Source: Lachnospiraceae bacterium
GTDB taxonomy: Bacteria > Bacillota > Clostridia > Lachnospirales > Lachnospiraceae
Assembly (NCBI GenBank): GCA_015057425.1
Contig: SVEL01000005.1
Span: 62,001-126,000, forward strand
DNA: 64,000 nucleotides
Reading direction: 5' to 3'
This document shows positions 1 through 7,951 of this stretch, piece after piece (position 1 is the stretch's first letter; each line of letters opens with the position of its first letter). The notes beneath the pieces were generated by a model that searched no databases, had not been told where the DNA came from, and saw only the letters and a program-made list of their open reading frames with translations. Both the position numbers and the translations under genes were made by a program.

Positions 1-346
1 TTTACCAAGAGAAAAACGTATTGAAATCGGATTAACTTATATTTATGGTATAGGTAGAGTTAGCTCAAACAAGATTTTAGAGCAGGCTAACGTAGATCCA
101 AATACACGTGTTAGAGACTTAACAGACGATGAAGTTAAGAGAATTAGTGCTGTAATCGATGAAAGTTACACTGTTGAAGGTGATTTAAGAAGAGATGTTG
201 CAATGAACATCAAGAGATTACAGGAAATCGGATGCTACAGAGGAATCCGTCATAGAAAAGGACTTCCTGTTCGTGGTCAGAAGACTAAGACAAATGCTAG
301 AACAAGAAAAGGTCCTAAGAAAACAGTTGCTAATAAGAAGAAATAA
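1..346 (+). CDS. rpsM: 30S ribosomal protein S13, 5'-truncated
   Basis: This is the C-terminal part of small-subunit protein S13, which sits in the head of the 30S subunit and contacts the P-site tRNA. The window begins inside the gene, so about eight N-terminal residues are missing; codons run from base 2 to the TAA at 344-346. The reading shows the family pattern: [18 protein letters not shown] near the start, the middle [10 protein letters not shown] helix, and the basic tail with [14 protein letters not shown] and a final KKK. It is followed 70 bases later by rpsK in the usual Firmicutes order rpsM-rpsK-rpsD-rpoA-rplQ. Nothing unusual is seen. Confidence 0.97.
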   Translation, partial: LPREKRIEIGLTYIYGIGRVSSNKILEQANVDPNTRVRDLTDDEVKRISAVIDESYTVEGDLRRDVAMNIKRLQEIGCYRGIRHRKGLPVRGQKTKTNARTRKGPKKTVANKKK

Positions 347-416
347 TAAATAATCTTTGCAACAAATTACTATTAATTAAGAAGAAATTAGAACCCATAA
401 GGGAGGTTAGTTTAAA

Positions 417-812
417 ATGGCTAAACAGGTTACAAAAAAAGTGACAAAGAAGCGCGTTAAGAAAAACGTTGAACACGGACAGGCACATATCCAGTCATCA
501 TTTAATAACACAATCGTTACATTAACAGATGCACAGGGTAATGCATTATCATGGGCAAGTGCCGGTGGTCTTGGATTTAGAGGTTCAAGGAAATCTACTC
601 CTTATGCAGCTCAGATGGCAGCAGAAACTGCTACAAAGGCAGCTTTGGTACATGGCTTAAAGTCAGTAGATGTTATGGTTAAAGGTCCTGGTTCAGGACG
701 TGAAGCAGCTATCCGTGCGCTTTCAGCAAGTGGATTAGAAGTTACAAGTATTAAGGACGTAACACCGGTTCCACACAATGGATGTCGCCCACCAAAGCGT
801 AGAAGAGTCTAA
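417..812 (+). CDS. rpsK: 30S ribosomal protein S11
   Basis: Small-subunit protein S11 (131 residues, normal length) lines the mRNA exit region on the 30S platform. Diagnostic stretches are [16 protein letters not shown] near residue 25, [21 protein letters not shown] in the middle, [14 protein letters not shown], and the C-terminal [24 protein letters not shown] ribosome site lies just before the ATG. It lies between rpsM and rpsD, 18 bases before the latter, in one operon. Confidence 0.98.
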   Translation: MAKQVTKKVTKKRVKKNVEHGQAHIQSSFNNTIVTLTDAQGNALSWASAGGLGFRGSRKSTPYAAQMAAETATKAALVHGLKSVDVMVKGPGSGREAAIRALSASGLEVTSIKDVTPVPHNGCRPPKRRRV

Positions 813-830
813 TCAGGAGGTGTAATTCAC

Positions 831-1424
831 ATGGCAGTAAATAAAGTTCCTGTTCTTAAGAGATGTAGATCACTTGGTATGGATCCAGTTTACTTAGGAA
901 TAGATAAAAAATCAAAAAGACAGTTAGTAAGAGCTAACAAGAAGATTAGCGAATACGGACTTCAGTTAAGAGAAAAGCAGAAAGCTAAATTTATATATGG
1001 TGTTTTAGAAAAACCTTTCAGAAACCTTTTTGCAAGAGCACAGAAGATGCAGGGTATGGCTGGTGAAAATCTTATGATTTTACTTGAGCTCAGACTTGAC
1101 AACGTAATCTTCCGTCTCGGTTATGCTAGAACAAGAAGAGAAGCTAGACAGATAGTTGATCATAAGCATGTTTTAGTTAACGGTAAGTGCGTAAACATCC
1201 CTTCATACACAGTTAAGCCAGGCGATGTTATCGAAATCAGAGAAAAGAGCAAGAGCTCACAGAGATACAAAGATATTCTTGCAGTTACAGAAGGAAGACT
1301 TGTTCCAGAGTGGCTTGAAGCAGATCATGACAACCTTAAGGGTGTTGTTAAGAATGCTCCAACAAGAGAAAATATTGAAGTACCTGTAAATGAAATGCTT
1401 ATCGTCGAATTATATTCTAAATAA
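831..1424 (+). CDS. rpsD: 30S ribosomal protein S4
   Basis: S4 (197 residues) is a primary 16S rRNA binding protein that nucleates 30S assembly and, in many bacteria, represses its own operon. The middle of the protein holds the S4 RNA-binding fold, seen as RLDNVIFRLGYARTRREARQ and the following HVLVNGKCVNIPSYTVKPGD. Only one cysteine is visible in the N-terminal part, so this is the zinc-free form of S4 rather than the four-cysteine form. An AGGAGG site precedes the ATG. It is followed 33 bases later by rpoA. Confidence 0.98.
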   Translation: MAVNKVPVLKRCRSLGMDPVYLGIDKKSKRQLVRANKKISEYGLQLREKQKAKFIYGVLEKPFRNLFARAQKMQGMAGENLMILLELRLDNVIFRLGYARTRREARQIVDHKHVLVNGKCVNIPSYTVKPGDVIEIREKSKSSQRYKDILAVTEGRLVPEWLEADHDNLKGVVKNAPTRENIEVPVNEMLIVELYSK

Positions 1425-1457
1425 TTCGTTTTAATCCGAAGAAGGAGGGGCTTTATA

Positions 1458-2420
1458 GTGTTCGATTTTGAAAAACCAGTTATTGAGATTGTAACAATCT
1501 CAGAAGACAAGAAATATGGCAAGTTTGTAGTTGAACCTCTTGAAAGAGGATATGGTACAACACTTGGAAACTCACTTAGAAGAATTATGCTTTCCTCACT
1601 TCCAGGCTCAGCTGTAAGTCAGGTTAAGATAGACGGAATTCAGCATGAATTTTCATCTATCCCGGGTGTAAAGGAAGATGTTACTGAAATTATCATGAAC
1701 ATCAAGAGTTTATCCATAAAGAACTCTAGCAGTACAAATGAACCAAAAGTAGCATATATCGAAGTTAGCGGTGACGGAGTTGTTACAGCTGCTGATATAC
1801 AGACAAATGACCCAGATATCGAAATACTTAATCCGGACTTAGTTATTGCTACACTTAATGGTGGCGCTGATAGCAAGTTATATATGGAATTAACTATTAC
1901 AAAGGGTAGAGGCTTCGTTGGAGCTGATAAGAATAAGAATCAGGAAGCACCTATTGGTGTTATCTCTATTGATTCTATCTATACACCTGTAGAAAGAGTT
2001 AACCTTACAGTAGAGAATACTCGTGTAGGTCAGATTACAGATTTTGATAAGCTTACATTAGATGTATATACAGATGGTACATTATGTCCTGATGAAGCCG
2101 TTAGCTTAGCAGCTAAGGTTTTAAGTGAACATTTAAGTCTGTTCATCAACCTTTCAGAAATAGCCGGAGAAGCTCAGGTTATGGTTGACAAAGTTGTTGA
2201 TGATAAGGTTAGAGTATTAGAGATGAGCATTGATGAGTTAGAACTCTCAGTACGTTCATACAACTGCTTGAAGAGAGCAGGAATTAATACCGTTGAAGAA
2301 CTTACGAATAAGACATCAGAAGATATGATGAAGGTAAGAAACTTAGGACGTAAGTCATTAGACGAAGTACTTAACAAGTTGAAAGATCTTGGATTACATC
2401 TTAAGTCAGAAAATGACTAA
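1458..2420 (+). CDS. rpoA: DNA-directed RNA polymerase subunit alpha, GTG start
   Basis: RNA polymerase alpha (320 residues) dimerises to start core assembly, and its C-terminal domain binds upstream promoter DNA and activators. The N-terminal domain shows [20 protein letters not shown] near residue 25. The C-terminal domain shows the helix-hairpin-helix region [15 protein letters not shown] and [12 protein letters not shown]. Translation starts at GTG 1458, eight bases after a strong GAAGGAGGGG site; no in-frame ATG nearby fits better. The gene sits in the ribosomal operon between rpsD and rplQ, as in other Firmicutes. Confidence 0.98.
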   Translation: MFDFEKPVIEIVTISEDKKYGKFVVEPLERGYGTTLGNSLRRIMLSSLPGSAVSQVKIDGIQHEFSSIPGVKEDVTEIIMNIKSLSIKNSSSTNEPKVAYIEVSGDGVVTAADIQTNDPDIEILNPDLVIATLNGGADSKLYMELTITKGRGFVGADKNKNQEAPIGVISIDSIYTPVERVNLTVENTRVGQITDFDKLTLDVYTDGTLCPDEAVSLAAKVLSEHLSLFINLSEIAGEAQVMVDKVVDDKVRVLEMSIDELELSVRSYNCLKRAGINTVEELTNKTSEDMMKVRNLGRKSLDEVLNKLKDLGLHLKSEND

Positions 2421-2449
2421 TATGTGTCCATCGTCAAGGAGGTAAAAAA

Positions 2450-2977
2450 ATGGCTGGATATAGAAAGCTTGGCAGAACTGCTGCTCAGAGAAAAGCGTTA
2501 ATCAGAAGCCAGGTAACAAGCTTACTTAACAATGGTAAGATCGTTACTACAGAAGCAAAGGCTAAAGAAATCCGCAAAGTAGCTGAAGGCTTAATCGCAT
2601 TAGCAGTTAAAGAAAAAGATAACTTTGAAGAAGTTACAGTAAAGGCTAAAGTTGCCCGTAAAGATAAAGATGGCAAGAGAGTTAAAGAAGTTGTAGACGG
2701 CAAGAAAGTTGACGTTTATGATGAAGTAGATAAGAAGATTAAGAAGGATATGCCTTCAAGACTTCATGCTCGTAGACAGATGCTTGCAGTTCTTTATCCT
2801 GTAAAGGAAGTAGCTGAAGGCAAGAAGAAAAACGCTAAAGAAGTTAATCTTACAGACAAATTATTCGACGAATTAGCTGTAAAGTATGCTGATCGTAAGG
2901 GTGGTTACACAAGAATCATCAAGATTGGTCAGAGAAAAGGCGATGCAGCTATGGAAGTTGTATTAGAACTTGTATAA
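2450..2977 (+). CDS. rplQ: 50S ribosomal protein L17, with Lys-rich insertions
   Basis: L17 is a large-subunit protein near the polypeptide exit. The N-terminus (GYRKLGRTAAQRKALIRS) and the C-terminus (GGYTRIIKIGQRKGDAAMEV) are typical. At 175 residues it is clearly longer than the roughly 115-130 residues of most bacterial L17. The extra length is charged, Lys/Glu/Asp-rich sequence around residues 65-100 and 120-145. I take this as a lineage-typical expansion rather than a fusion, because the frame and codon use continue unchanged. It is the last gene of the operon and is followed by a hairpin terminator. Confidence 0.96.
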   Translation: MAGYRKLGRTAAQRKALIRSQVTSLLNNGKIVTTEAKAKEIRKVAEGLIALAVKEKDNFEEVTVKAKVARKDKDGKRVKEVVDGKKVDVYDEVDKKIKKDMPSRLHARRQMLAVLYPVKEVAEGKKKNAKEVNLTDKLFDELAVKYADRKGGYTRIIKIGQRKGDAAMEVVLELV

Positions 2978-3012
2978 TACGAAGGAAAATAACCTACGTA
3001 AAAGCATAATAT

Positions 3013-3047
3013 GTCCGGAAAGGTGGTTTCACTTTTCCGGACTTTTG
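3013..3047 (+). terminator. Rho-independent terminator after rplQ
   Basis: GTCCGGAAA (3013-3021) pairs with TTTCCGGAC (3034-3042), with an additional GTG/CAC pairing inside, and the hairpin is followed by four T residues. It ends the ribosomal-protein operon. Confidence 0.85.
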
Positions 3048-3056
3048 TGTTATAAT
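3028..3056 (+). promoter_or_regulatory. Sigma-A type promoter for ecfA1A2T
   Basis: A perfect TATAAT (3051-3056) is preceded, 17 bases upstream, by TTCACT (3028-3033), which matches four of six -35 positions. It overlaps the rplQ terminator, so the ECF operon can restart transcription straight after the ribosomal operon ends. Confidence 0.6.
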
Positions 3057-3102
3057 GGTGCAGTGCGTATGGTAGCATGTATTTTGAAAATGGAGATTAA
3101 GT

Positions 3103-3957
3103 ATGGATATAATAAGAACCGAAAACTTAATATCAAGATTTGTTGATACAGATGACGAAGGCAGAGAAATTGTATCAGAGAAGGTTTTGGATGGTGTAAA
3201 CATATCTGCAAAACAGGGAGAATTTATCGCTATATTAGGTCATAACGGTTCAGGCAAATCTACATTTGCAAAGCATCTTAATGCATTGCTTTATCCGACG
3301 GAAGGAACCGTCTTAGTAAATGGGAAAGATACTGCTGCTGAAGAAGAACTTTGGGATATAAGACAGACCGTAGGAATGATATTTCAAAATCCTGATAACC
3401 AGATAATCGGAAATATAGTAGAAGAAGATATAGGCTTCGGGCCTGAAAATATGGGGTTAAAGTGCGAAGATATATGGGAAAGGGTAAATCAGGCAATACA
3501 GCTTGTTGATATGGAAAAGCATCGGTATAAGTCCCCTCATAGTCTGTCAGGCGGACAGAAACAGAGAGTAGCCATAGCGGGAATTCTTGCCATGAAACCC
3601 AAATGTATGGTTATGGATGAACCTACAGCTATGCTCGACCCGGTAGGAAGAAAAGAAGTTCTTAGTACAGTGCTGGAATTAAACAAAAAAGAAAATGTAA
3701 CAATTATTCTCATCACTCATCATATGGAAGAAGTAATAAATGCTGATAGGGTATTTGTTATGAATGAAGGAAAAGTTGTGATGGAAGGAACACCGAGAGA
3801 AATATTTGTTCAGGTAGAGAAGATGAAGGGATACCATCTGGATGTTCCACAGGCTACGGAAATAGCCTACAGATTGAAACTTAAAGGTATAGATATAAGG
3901 GAAGATATACTTACAATGGATGAATTGGCGGAGGAAATAGCCGCTTTAAAGAGATAA
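3103..3957 (+). CDS. ecfA1: ECF transporter ATPase EcfA1
   Basis: First ATP-binding subunit (284 residues) of an energy-coupling-factor transporter, the shared motor that drives uptake of vitamins and metals through exchangeable membrane S components. Visible motifs are Walker A GHNGSGKST near residue 46, the Q-loop region MIFQNPDNQIIG, signature SLSGGQKQRVAIAG near 148, and Walker B MVMDEPTAMLDP near 170. The C-terminal tail after residue 225 is the usual EcfA extension. It is followed 19 bases later by ecfA2 and then ecfT, the standard group II order right after rplQ. BioY and a DUF1893-fused S component occur later in this window and could use this motor. Confidence 0.95.
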   Translation: MDIIRTENLISRFVDTDDEGREIVSEKVLDGVNISAKQGEFIAILGHNGSGKSTFAKHLNALLYPTEGTVLVNGKDTAAEEELWDIRQTVGMIFQNPDNQIIGNIVEEDIGFGPENMGLKCEDIWERVNQAIQLVDMEKHRYKSPHSLSGGQKQRVAIAGILAMKPKCMVMDEPTAMLDPVGRKEVLSTVLELNKKENVTIILITHHMEEVINADRVFVMNEGKVVMEGTPREIFVQVEKMKGYHLDVPQATEIAYRLKLKGIDIREDILTMDELAEEIAALKR

Positions 3958-3976
3958 TAGCCCATATGGAGGAAAT

Positions 3977-4834
3977 ATGTCACTGGTACTTGAAAATGTA
4001 TGTTATTCATACGAAAAAGGCAAAAAAACAGAAAAAGTATTGGATAATGTAAGCATAACCATTGAAGGTGGTAAATTTGTCGGAATTATAGGCCATACAG
4101 GGTCCGGAAAGTCCACACTGGTTCAACACATGAATGGTTTGCTAAAAGCAGATTCAGGCCGTATTTTCTTTAATGGAGAGGATATATACGGAAAGAAGTA
4201 TAAGCTGTCAGAGCTGAGAAAACAGGTTGGACTGGTATTCCAGTATCCGGAGTATCAATTGTTTAACAGTACAGTTCTTGAAGATGTAGCCTATGGACCT
4301 AACAATAAATGGAAAGATGCTGATTTGGCTTTAAATAAAGCAAAAGAGGCATTAAATACAGTTGGAATAGATGAGACTTTATTTGATAAGTCGCCATTTG
4401 AGTTATCAGGGGGAGAAAAGCGCAGAGTTGCCATAGCCGGAGTTCTTGCGATGGAGCCGGATATACTTATACTTGATGAACCGACAGCCGGTCTCGACCC
4501 AAAAGGCCGTGATGAAATACTTGAACAGTTAAAAAGTATGCAGCTTTCAAGAAAAATAGATGTGGTGTTAGTATCCCACAGCATGGAAGATGTGGCAAAG
4601 ATTGCAGACAGAATAGTTGTAATGAACAATGGTAAGATAGTTTATGATGGTACGCCAAAGGAAGTATTTAAAAACTATAAAGAACTTGAAAATATAGGAT
4701 TATCTGCACCGGAAGTAACATATCTTTGGGAAAAATTAGAAGAGAAGAATGTTACGGGAAAAGAAGACAGAGAGATTATAACTACCGTAGAAGATGCTAT
4801 AGATAAGATAGAAAGAATTCTCGGAGTCTTATAG
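3977..4834 (+). CDS. ecfA2: ECF transporter ATPase EcfA2
   Basis: Second ATP-binding subunit (285 residues) of the ECF module, which pairs with EcfA1 as a heterodimer under EcfT. It shows Walker A GHTGSGKST near residue 39, Q-loop VFQYPEYQLF, signature ELSGGEKRRVAIAG near 137, Walker B ILILDEPTAGLDP, and H-loop VSHSMED. The YPEYQLF variant of the Q-loop is typical of EcfA2 and separates it from EcfA1 (NPDNQI). A TGGAGG site precedes the ATG. It is co-transcribed with ecfA1 and ecfT. Confidence 0.95.
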   Translation: MSLVLENVCYSYEKGKKTEKVLDNVSITIEGGKFVGIIGHTGSGKSTLVQHMNGLLKADSGRIFFNGEDIYGKKYKLSELRKQVGLVFQYPEYQLFNSTVLEDVAYGPNNKWKDADLALNKAKEALNTVGIDETLFDKSPFELSGGEKRRVAIAGVLAMEPDILILDEPTAGLDPKGRDEILEQLKSMQLSRKIDVVLVSHSMEDVAKIADRIVVMNNGKIVYDGTPKEVFKNYKELENIGLSAPEVTYLWEKLEEKNVTGKEDREIITTVEDAIDKIERILGVL

Positions 4835-4868
4835 ACGACATAATAAATGAAATAAGCAGGACGTAGTA

Positions 4869-5675
4869 ATGTTAAAAGATATAACAATAGGAAGATATTA
4901 TCAGACAAACTCTATATTGCACAGACTTGACCCAAGGACAAAACTATTTGGAACAGTTTTGTTCCTGATTACTGTGTTTATTTCTGATACACTTCCCGGA
5001 TTTGTACTGGCTACGGTATTTTTGCTTAGTATGATGATTGCATCCGGTGTGCCAATGATGTGTTATATAAAAGGCATTAAAGGAATATTGCCGCTTATGC
5101 TTATTACGATGACATTTACATTGTTATTTACCGGCGGTGATTTAGTATTTAACGTATGGATAATAAAAATATCCAAAGAAGGAATAAGTCAAAGTGTGAT
5201 TGTCTTTATAAGATTTTTGTATCTTATAACAGGTTCAAGTATATTAACACTGACAACTAAGACAAATGACCTGACAGATGGATTGGAAAGGGCATTTGCA
5301 CCATTGAATAAGATTAAGGTGCCGGTTCATGATATAGCTATGATGATGGGAATTGCTATGAGATTTATACCAATTCTCACGGAAGAAGCAGACAAGATAA
5401 TGAAAGCACAGATGGCAAGAGGTGCAGACTTTAACGAAGGTGGACTTGTAAAGAAAGCAAAAGGGCTGATACCACTTATAGTACCCCTTATAGTATCTGC
5501 CATAAATAGAGCATTAGAATTGGCGACAGCTATGGAAACCAGATGCTATAGAGGCGGTGAAGGAAGAACAAAGATGAAGCCGTTAAAATACAGTGGAAGA
5601 GATTATGCGGCATATAGTATATGCCTTGTATATATTCTGGTATCAGTTACCATAAAGTTGGCTTATGTGTTGTAA
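4869..5675 (+). CDS. ecfT: ECF transporter transmembrane subunit EcfT
   Basis: EcfT (268 residues) is the integral membrane coupling protein that links the two ATPases to the substrate-binding S subunit. About five hydrophobic segments are seen in the N-terminal half. The characteristic cytoplasmic coupling motif MARGADF lies near residue 178, and a second short motif, MAMETRCYRGGEGR-like, lies near 220. The start LDPRTKLFGT region is typical of the family. It closes the ecfA1-ecfA2-ecfT operon and is followed by truA. Confidence 0.95.
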   Translation: MLKDITIGRYYQTNSILHRLDPRTKLFGTVLFLITVFISDTLPGFVLATVFLLSMMIASGVPMMCYIKGIKGILPLMLITMTFTLLFTGGDLVFNVWIIKISKEGISQSVIVFIRFLYLITGSSILTLTTKTNDLTDGLERAFAPLNKIKVPVHDIAMMMGIAMRFIPILTEEADKIMKAQMARGADFNEGGLVKKAKGLIPLIVPLIVSAINRALELATAMETRCYRGGEGRTKMKPLKYSGRDYAAYSICLVYILVSVTIKLAYVL

Positions 5676-5701
5676 AAAACATTATTGTGGAGGTTATTAA
5701 G

Positions 5702-6466
5702 TTGAAAAGAATTTTTTTAAGAGTTGCATATGACGGCACTAACTATTGTGGCTGGCAGACGCAAATCAACGGAATAACAATAGAAGAAGTACTTAACAAA
5801 ACATTGTCTGATTTTCTCGGAGAAGATATAGTGGTTATAGGTGCAAGCAGAACCGACTCGGGGGTTCATGCCCTTGGAAATGTAGCTGTATTTGATACTG
5901 AAACACGTATTCCGGGAGAAAAGATAGCTTTTCCGCTTAACGAAAGACTTCCTGAAGATATAAGGATAGTGGAATCCAAGGAAGTGAGAGGCGATTTTCA
6001 TCCGCGCAAATGCGACTGTATAAAGACATATGAGTACAAAATACTTAACAGAAGATTTGCGCTTCCGACAGAAAGATTGTATTCCACATTTATTTATTTT
6101 CCGTTAGATGTGGATAAGATGAAAGAAGCAGCTAAATATATTGTCGGTGAGCATGATTTTAAAAGCTTCTGCTCCAGCGGTTCACAAGTGAGAACAACAG
6201 TCAGAACGGTGTATTCCCTTGATGTAACTAAAAACGGCGATATAATATCCATAAAAATATCCGGAAACGGTTTTTTATATAATATGGTAAGAATAATAGC
6301 AGGAACCCTTGTAAAGGTAGGAATGGGAGTATATCCGCCTGAACATGTAAAAGAGATAATAGAAGCAAAAGACCGTCAGGCAGCAGGACAAAAGATAGCA
6401 GCTCACGGCCTGACACTTGTAGGAATCGATTATAAAGGGTATGAGAATATAGTAAATGAAGAGTAG
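5702..6466 (+). CDS. truA: tRNA pseudouridine(38-40) synthase TruA, TTG start
   Basis: TruA isomerises uridines at positions 38-40 of the tRNA anticodon arm. The catalytic aspartate is in GASRTDSGVHA at about residue 52. Other family blocks are RVAYDGTNYCGWQ at the N-terminus, HDFKSFCSSGS, and the C-terminal NGFLYNMVRIIAGTL. I place the start at TTG 5702 because GGAGG (5689-5693) lies at the right distance and the protein then begins exactly where the family begins (254 residues); the longer open frame upstream lies over the ecfT end. The order ecfT-truA-rplM-rpsI is the standard Firmicutes arrangement. Confidence 0.95.
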   Translation: MKRIFLRVAYDGTNYCGWQTQINGITIEEVLNKTLSDFLGEDIVVIGASRTDSGVHALGNVAVFDTETRIPGEKIAFPLNERLPEDIRIVESKEVRGDFHPRKCDCIKTYEYKILNRRFALPTERLYSTFIYFPLDVDKMKEAAKYIVGEHDFKSFCSSGSQVRTTVRTVYSLDVTKNGDIISIKISGNGFLYNMVRIIAGTLVKVGMGVYPPEHVKEIIEAKDRQAAGQKIAAHGLTLVGIDYKGYENIVNEE

Positions 6467-6552
6467 ATATTTTTAATGTGGAAAATAGTTTCGGTTTAAA
6501 TTCACAATGTGGAAAAAAGCTGAAAAAAAGCATAAAAATGGTAAAAAAGTTG

Positions 6553-6581
6553 TTGACATTAAAAAGGTCGTACTATATAAT
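6553..6581 (+). promoter_or_regulatory. Near-consensus sigma-A promoter of rplM-rpsI
   Basis: A perfect TTGACA (6553-6558) and a perfect TATAAT (6576-6581) are separated by exactly 17 bases, 113 bases before the rplM start. This is the best promoter in the window and fits strong ribosomal-protein expression. Confidence 0.92.
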
Positions 6582-6587
6582 AATTTA

Positions 6588-6680
6588 TTGTGACGGTCTA
6601 TGTGACCGCAAAAAATGTAATGACCATCTAAAACCAAAGCCCCGGTGATGATGTTCAGATAAACATATTTATTCATTATA
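6588..6680 (+). promoter_or_regulatory. Structured rplM 5' leader, possible L13 leader RNA
   Basis: The roughly 100-base leader between the rplM promoter and ribosome site holds a small hairpin (CGGTC 6594-6598 with GACCG 6604-6608) and GC-rich patches such as GCCCCGGTG. Firmicutes often carry an autoregulatory L13 leader RNA at this place. I cannot confirm the consensus structure by eye, so the identity is an inference from position. Confidence 0.45.
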
Positions 6681-6693
6681 GGAGGTAAAACCA

Positions 6694-7122
6694 ATGAAGA
6701 GTTTTGTGGCAAGTCCAGAAAAAATCGAGAGAAAATGGTATGTAGTTGACGCTACAGGATATACATTAGGTCGTTTAGCATCAGAAGTTGCTAAAGTATT
6801 AAGAGGTAAGAATAAGCCTATCTTTACACCAAGCGTAGATACAGGTGATTATGTAATCGTTATCAACGCTGAAAAGATTAGTGTAACAGGTAAGAAGTTA
6901 GATCAGAAGGTTTACTACCATCATTCAGATTATGTAGGTGGTATGAAGGAAACTACACTTAGAGAAATGCTTAATAAGCATCCTGAAAGAGTAATCGAAT
7001 TTGCTGTTAAAGGTATGCTTCCAAAGGGACCTTTAGGAAGACAGATGTACACAAAGCTTCACGTATATGCAGGTGCTGAACATCCACACGCTGCTCAGAA
7101 GCCGGAAACATTAACATTCTAA
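6694..7122 (+). CDS. rplM: 50S ribosomal protein L13
   Basis: L13 (142 residues) is an early-assembly large-subunit protein. Diagnostic blocks are the N-terminal [20 protein letters not shown], then [21 protein letters not shown], the middle [14 protein letters not shown], and [17 protein letters not shown] at the end. A TAGGAGG site precedes the ATG. It is followed 26 bases later by rpsI in a two-gene operon. Confidence 0.98.
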   Translation: MKSFVASPEKIERKWYVVDATGYTLGRLASEVAKVLRGKNKPIFTPSVDTGDYVIVINAEKISVTGKKLDQKVYYHHSDYVGGMKETTLREMLNKHPERVIEFAVKGMLPKGPLGRQMYTKLHVYAGAEHPHAAQKPETLTF

Positions 7123-7147
7123 TTAGGTTGAAAGGAGGAACATTAAA

Positions 7148-7549
7148 ATGGCAAAGAAAGCAAACGCAAAGTTCTACGGAACAGGAAGAAGAAAGAAAAG
7201 TATCGCAAGAGTTTACCTGGTACCAGGTAAGGGTGAAATCACAGTAAACAAGAGAAGTCTTGATGAATATTTTGGTCTTGAAACACTTAAGGTTATCGTT
7301 CGTCAGCCTTTAGTATTAACAGGAACAACAGATAAATTTGATGTTATCGTTAACGTACATGGTGGTGGTTATACAGGTCAGGCTGGTGCTATCAGACATG
7401 GTATTTCAAGAGCTCTTTTACAGGCAGATGGTGAATACCGTCCAGCACTTAAGAAAGAGGGATATTTAACAAGAGATCCAAGAATGAAAGAAAGAAAGAA
7501 GTACGGTCTCAAAGCAGCGAGACGTGCTCCACAGTTCTCAAAGAGATAA
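7148..7549 (+). CDS. rpsI: 30S ribosomal protein S9
   Basis: S9 (133 residues) reaches its C-terminal tail to the P-site tRNA. Family blocks are [19 protein letters not shown] at the N-terminus, [21 protein letters not shown] in the middle, and the basic C-terminal [16 protein letters not shown]. An AAAGGAGG site precedes the ATG. It is the last gene of the rplM operon and is followed by a terminator. Confidence 0.98.
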   Translation: MAKKANAKFYGTGRRKKSIARVYLVPGKGEITVNKRSLDEYFGLETLKVIVRQPLVLTGTTDKFDVIVNVHGGGYTGQAGAIRHGISRALLQADGEYRPALKKEGYLTRDPRMKERKKYGLKAARRAPQFSKR

Positions 7550-7576
7550 GGATTACTGCGAATCAAAAAAGATATC

Positions 7577-7612
7577 AAAAGCCCAGAATGCTTGCATTCA
7601 TGGGCTTTTTTG
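7577..7612 (+). terminator. Rho-independent terminator after rpsI
   Basis: AAAAGCCCA (7577-7585) pairs with TGGGCTTTT (7601-7609), and GAATGC/GCATTC extends the stem inside, followed by a T run. Confidence 0.88.
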
Positions 7613-7951
7613 TATTCTTCTTTGGATTCATTGGAATGCAAGAATGGTGAGCATGGTGCGAAGCACCTGCGAACTCATCTTGCATTCGCAGTAATCCGTG
7701 TGGATTGCAGGCAAGAATGGTGAGCATGGTGCGAAGCACCTGCGAACTCATCTTGCATTCGCAGTGGATGGTGGAGTAGTTGCTTCGGAATGGGATAATG
7801 TAAATAAAAATCACGTTGATACGCTGATTTTTATTTACCGCAATTTGTGTCAAAATGACACAAATATGCGCTGATTCGACACAAGAAATCGCCTGCGCGA
7901 ATTTCTTTTACGGCTTCCTACGCAACAAGTTGCTTCGGAAGGGGGAAAATT
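7613..7951. repeat. Noncoding repeat and hairpin patch before the ABC exporter
   Basis: No gene is seen in these 339 bases. A 55-base unit occurs twice in direct orientation (7638-7692 and 7711-7765). Each copy is partly palindromic: GCAAGA...TCTTGC outside, TGAG...CTCA next, and GGTGC/GCACC around GAA in the middle. Three further hairpins follow: a perfect 14-base stem at 7800-7813/7825-7838, a perfect 10-base stem at 7843-7852/7856-7865, and an imperfect one at 7884-7906. A short sequence AGTTGCTTCGGAA occurs at about 7778-7790 and again just before the exporter gene. It could be a dispersed intergenic repeat, an RNA leader, or both. Confidence 0.8.

Noticed and set aside
4291-4629. Long minus-strand open frame inside ecfA2
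   Set aside because: Antisense shadow of a conserved ATPase gene.
5621-5701. Upstream extension of truA
   Set aside because: It overlaps the ecfT end and lacks a ribosome site, while TTG 5702 has GGAGG at the right place and matches the family N-terminus.
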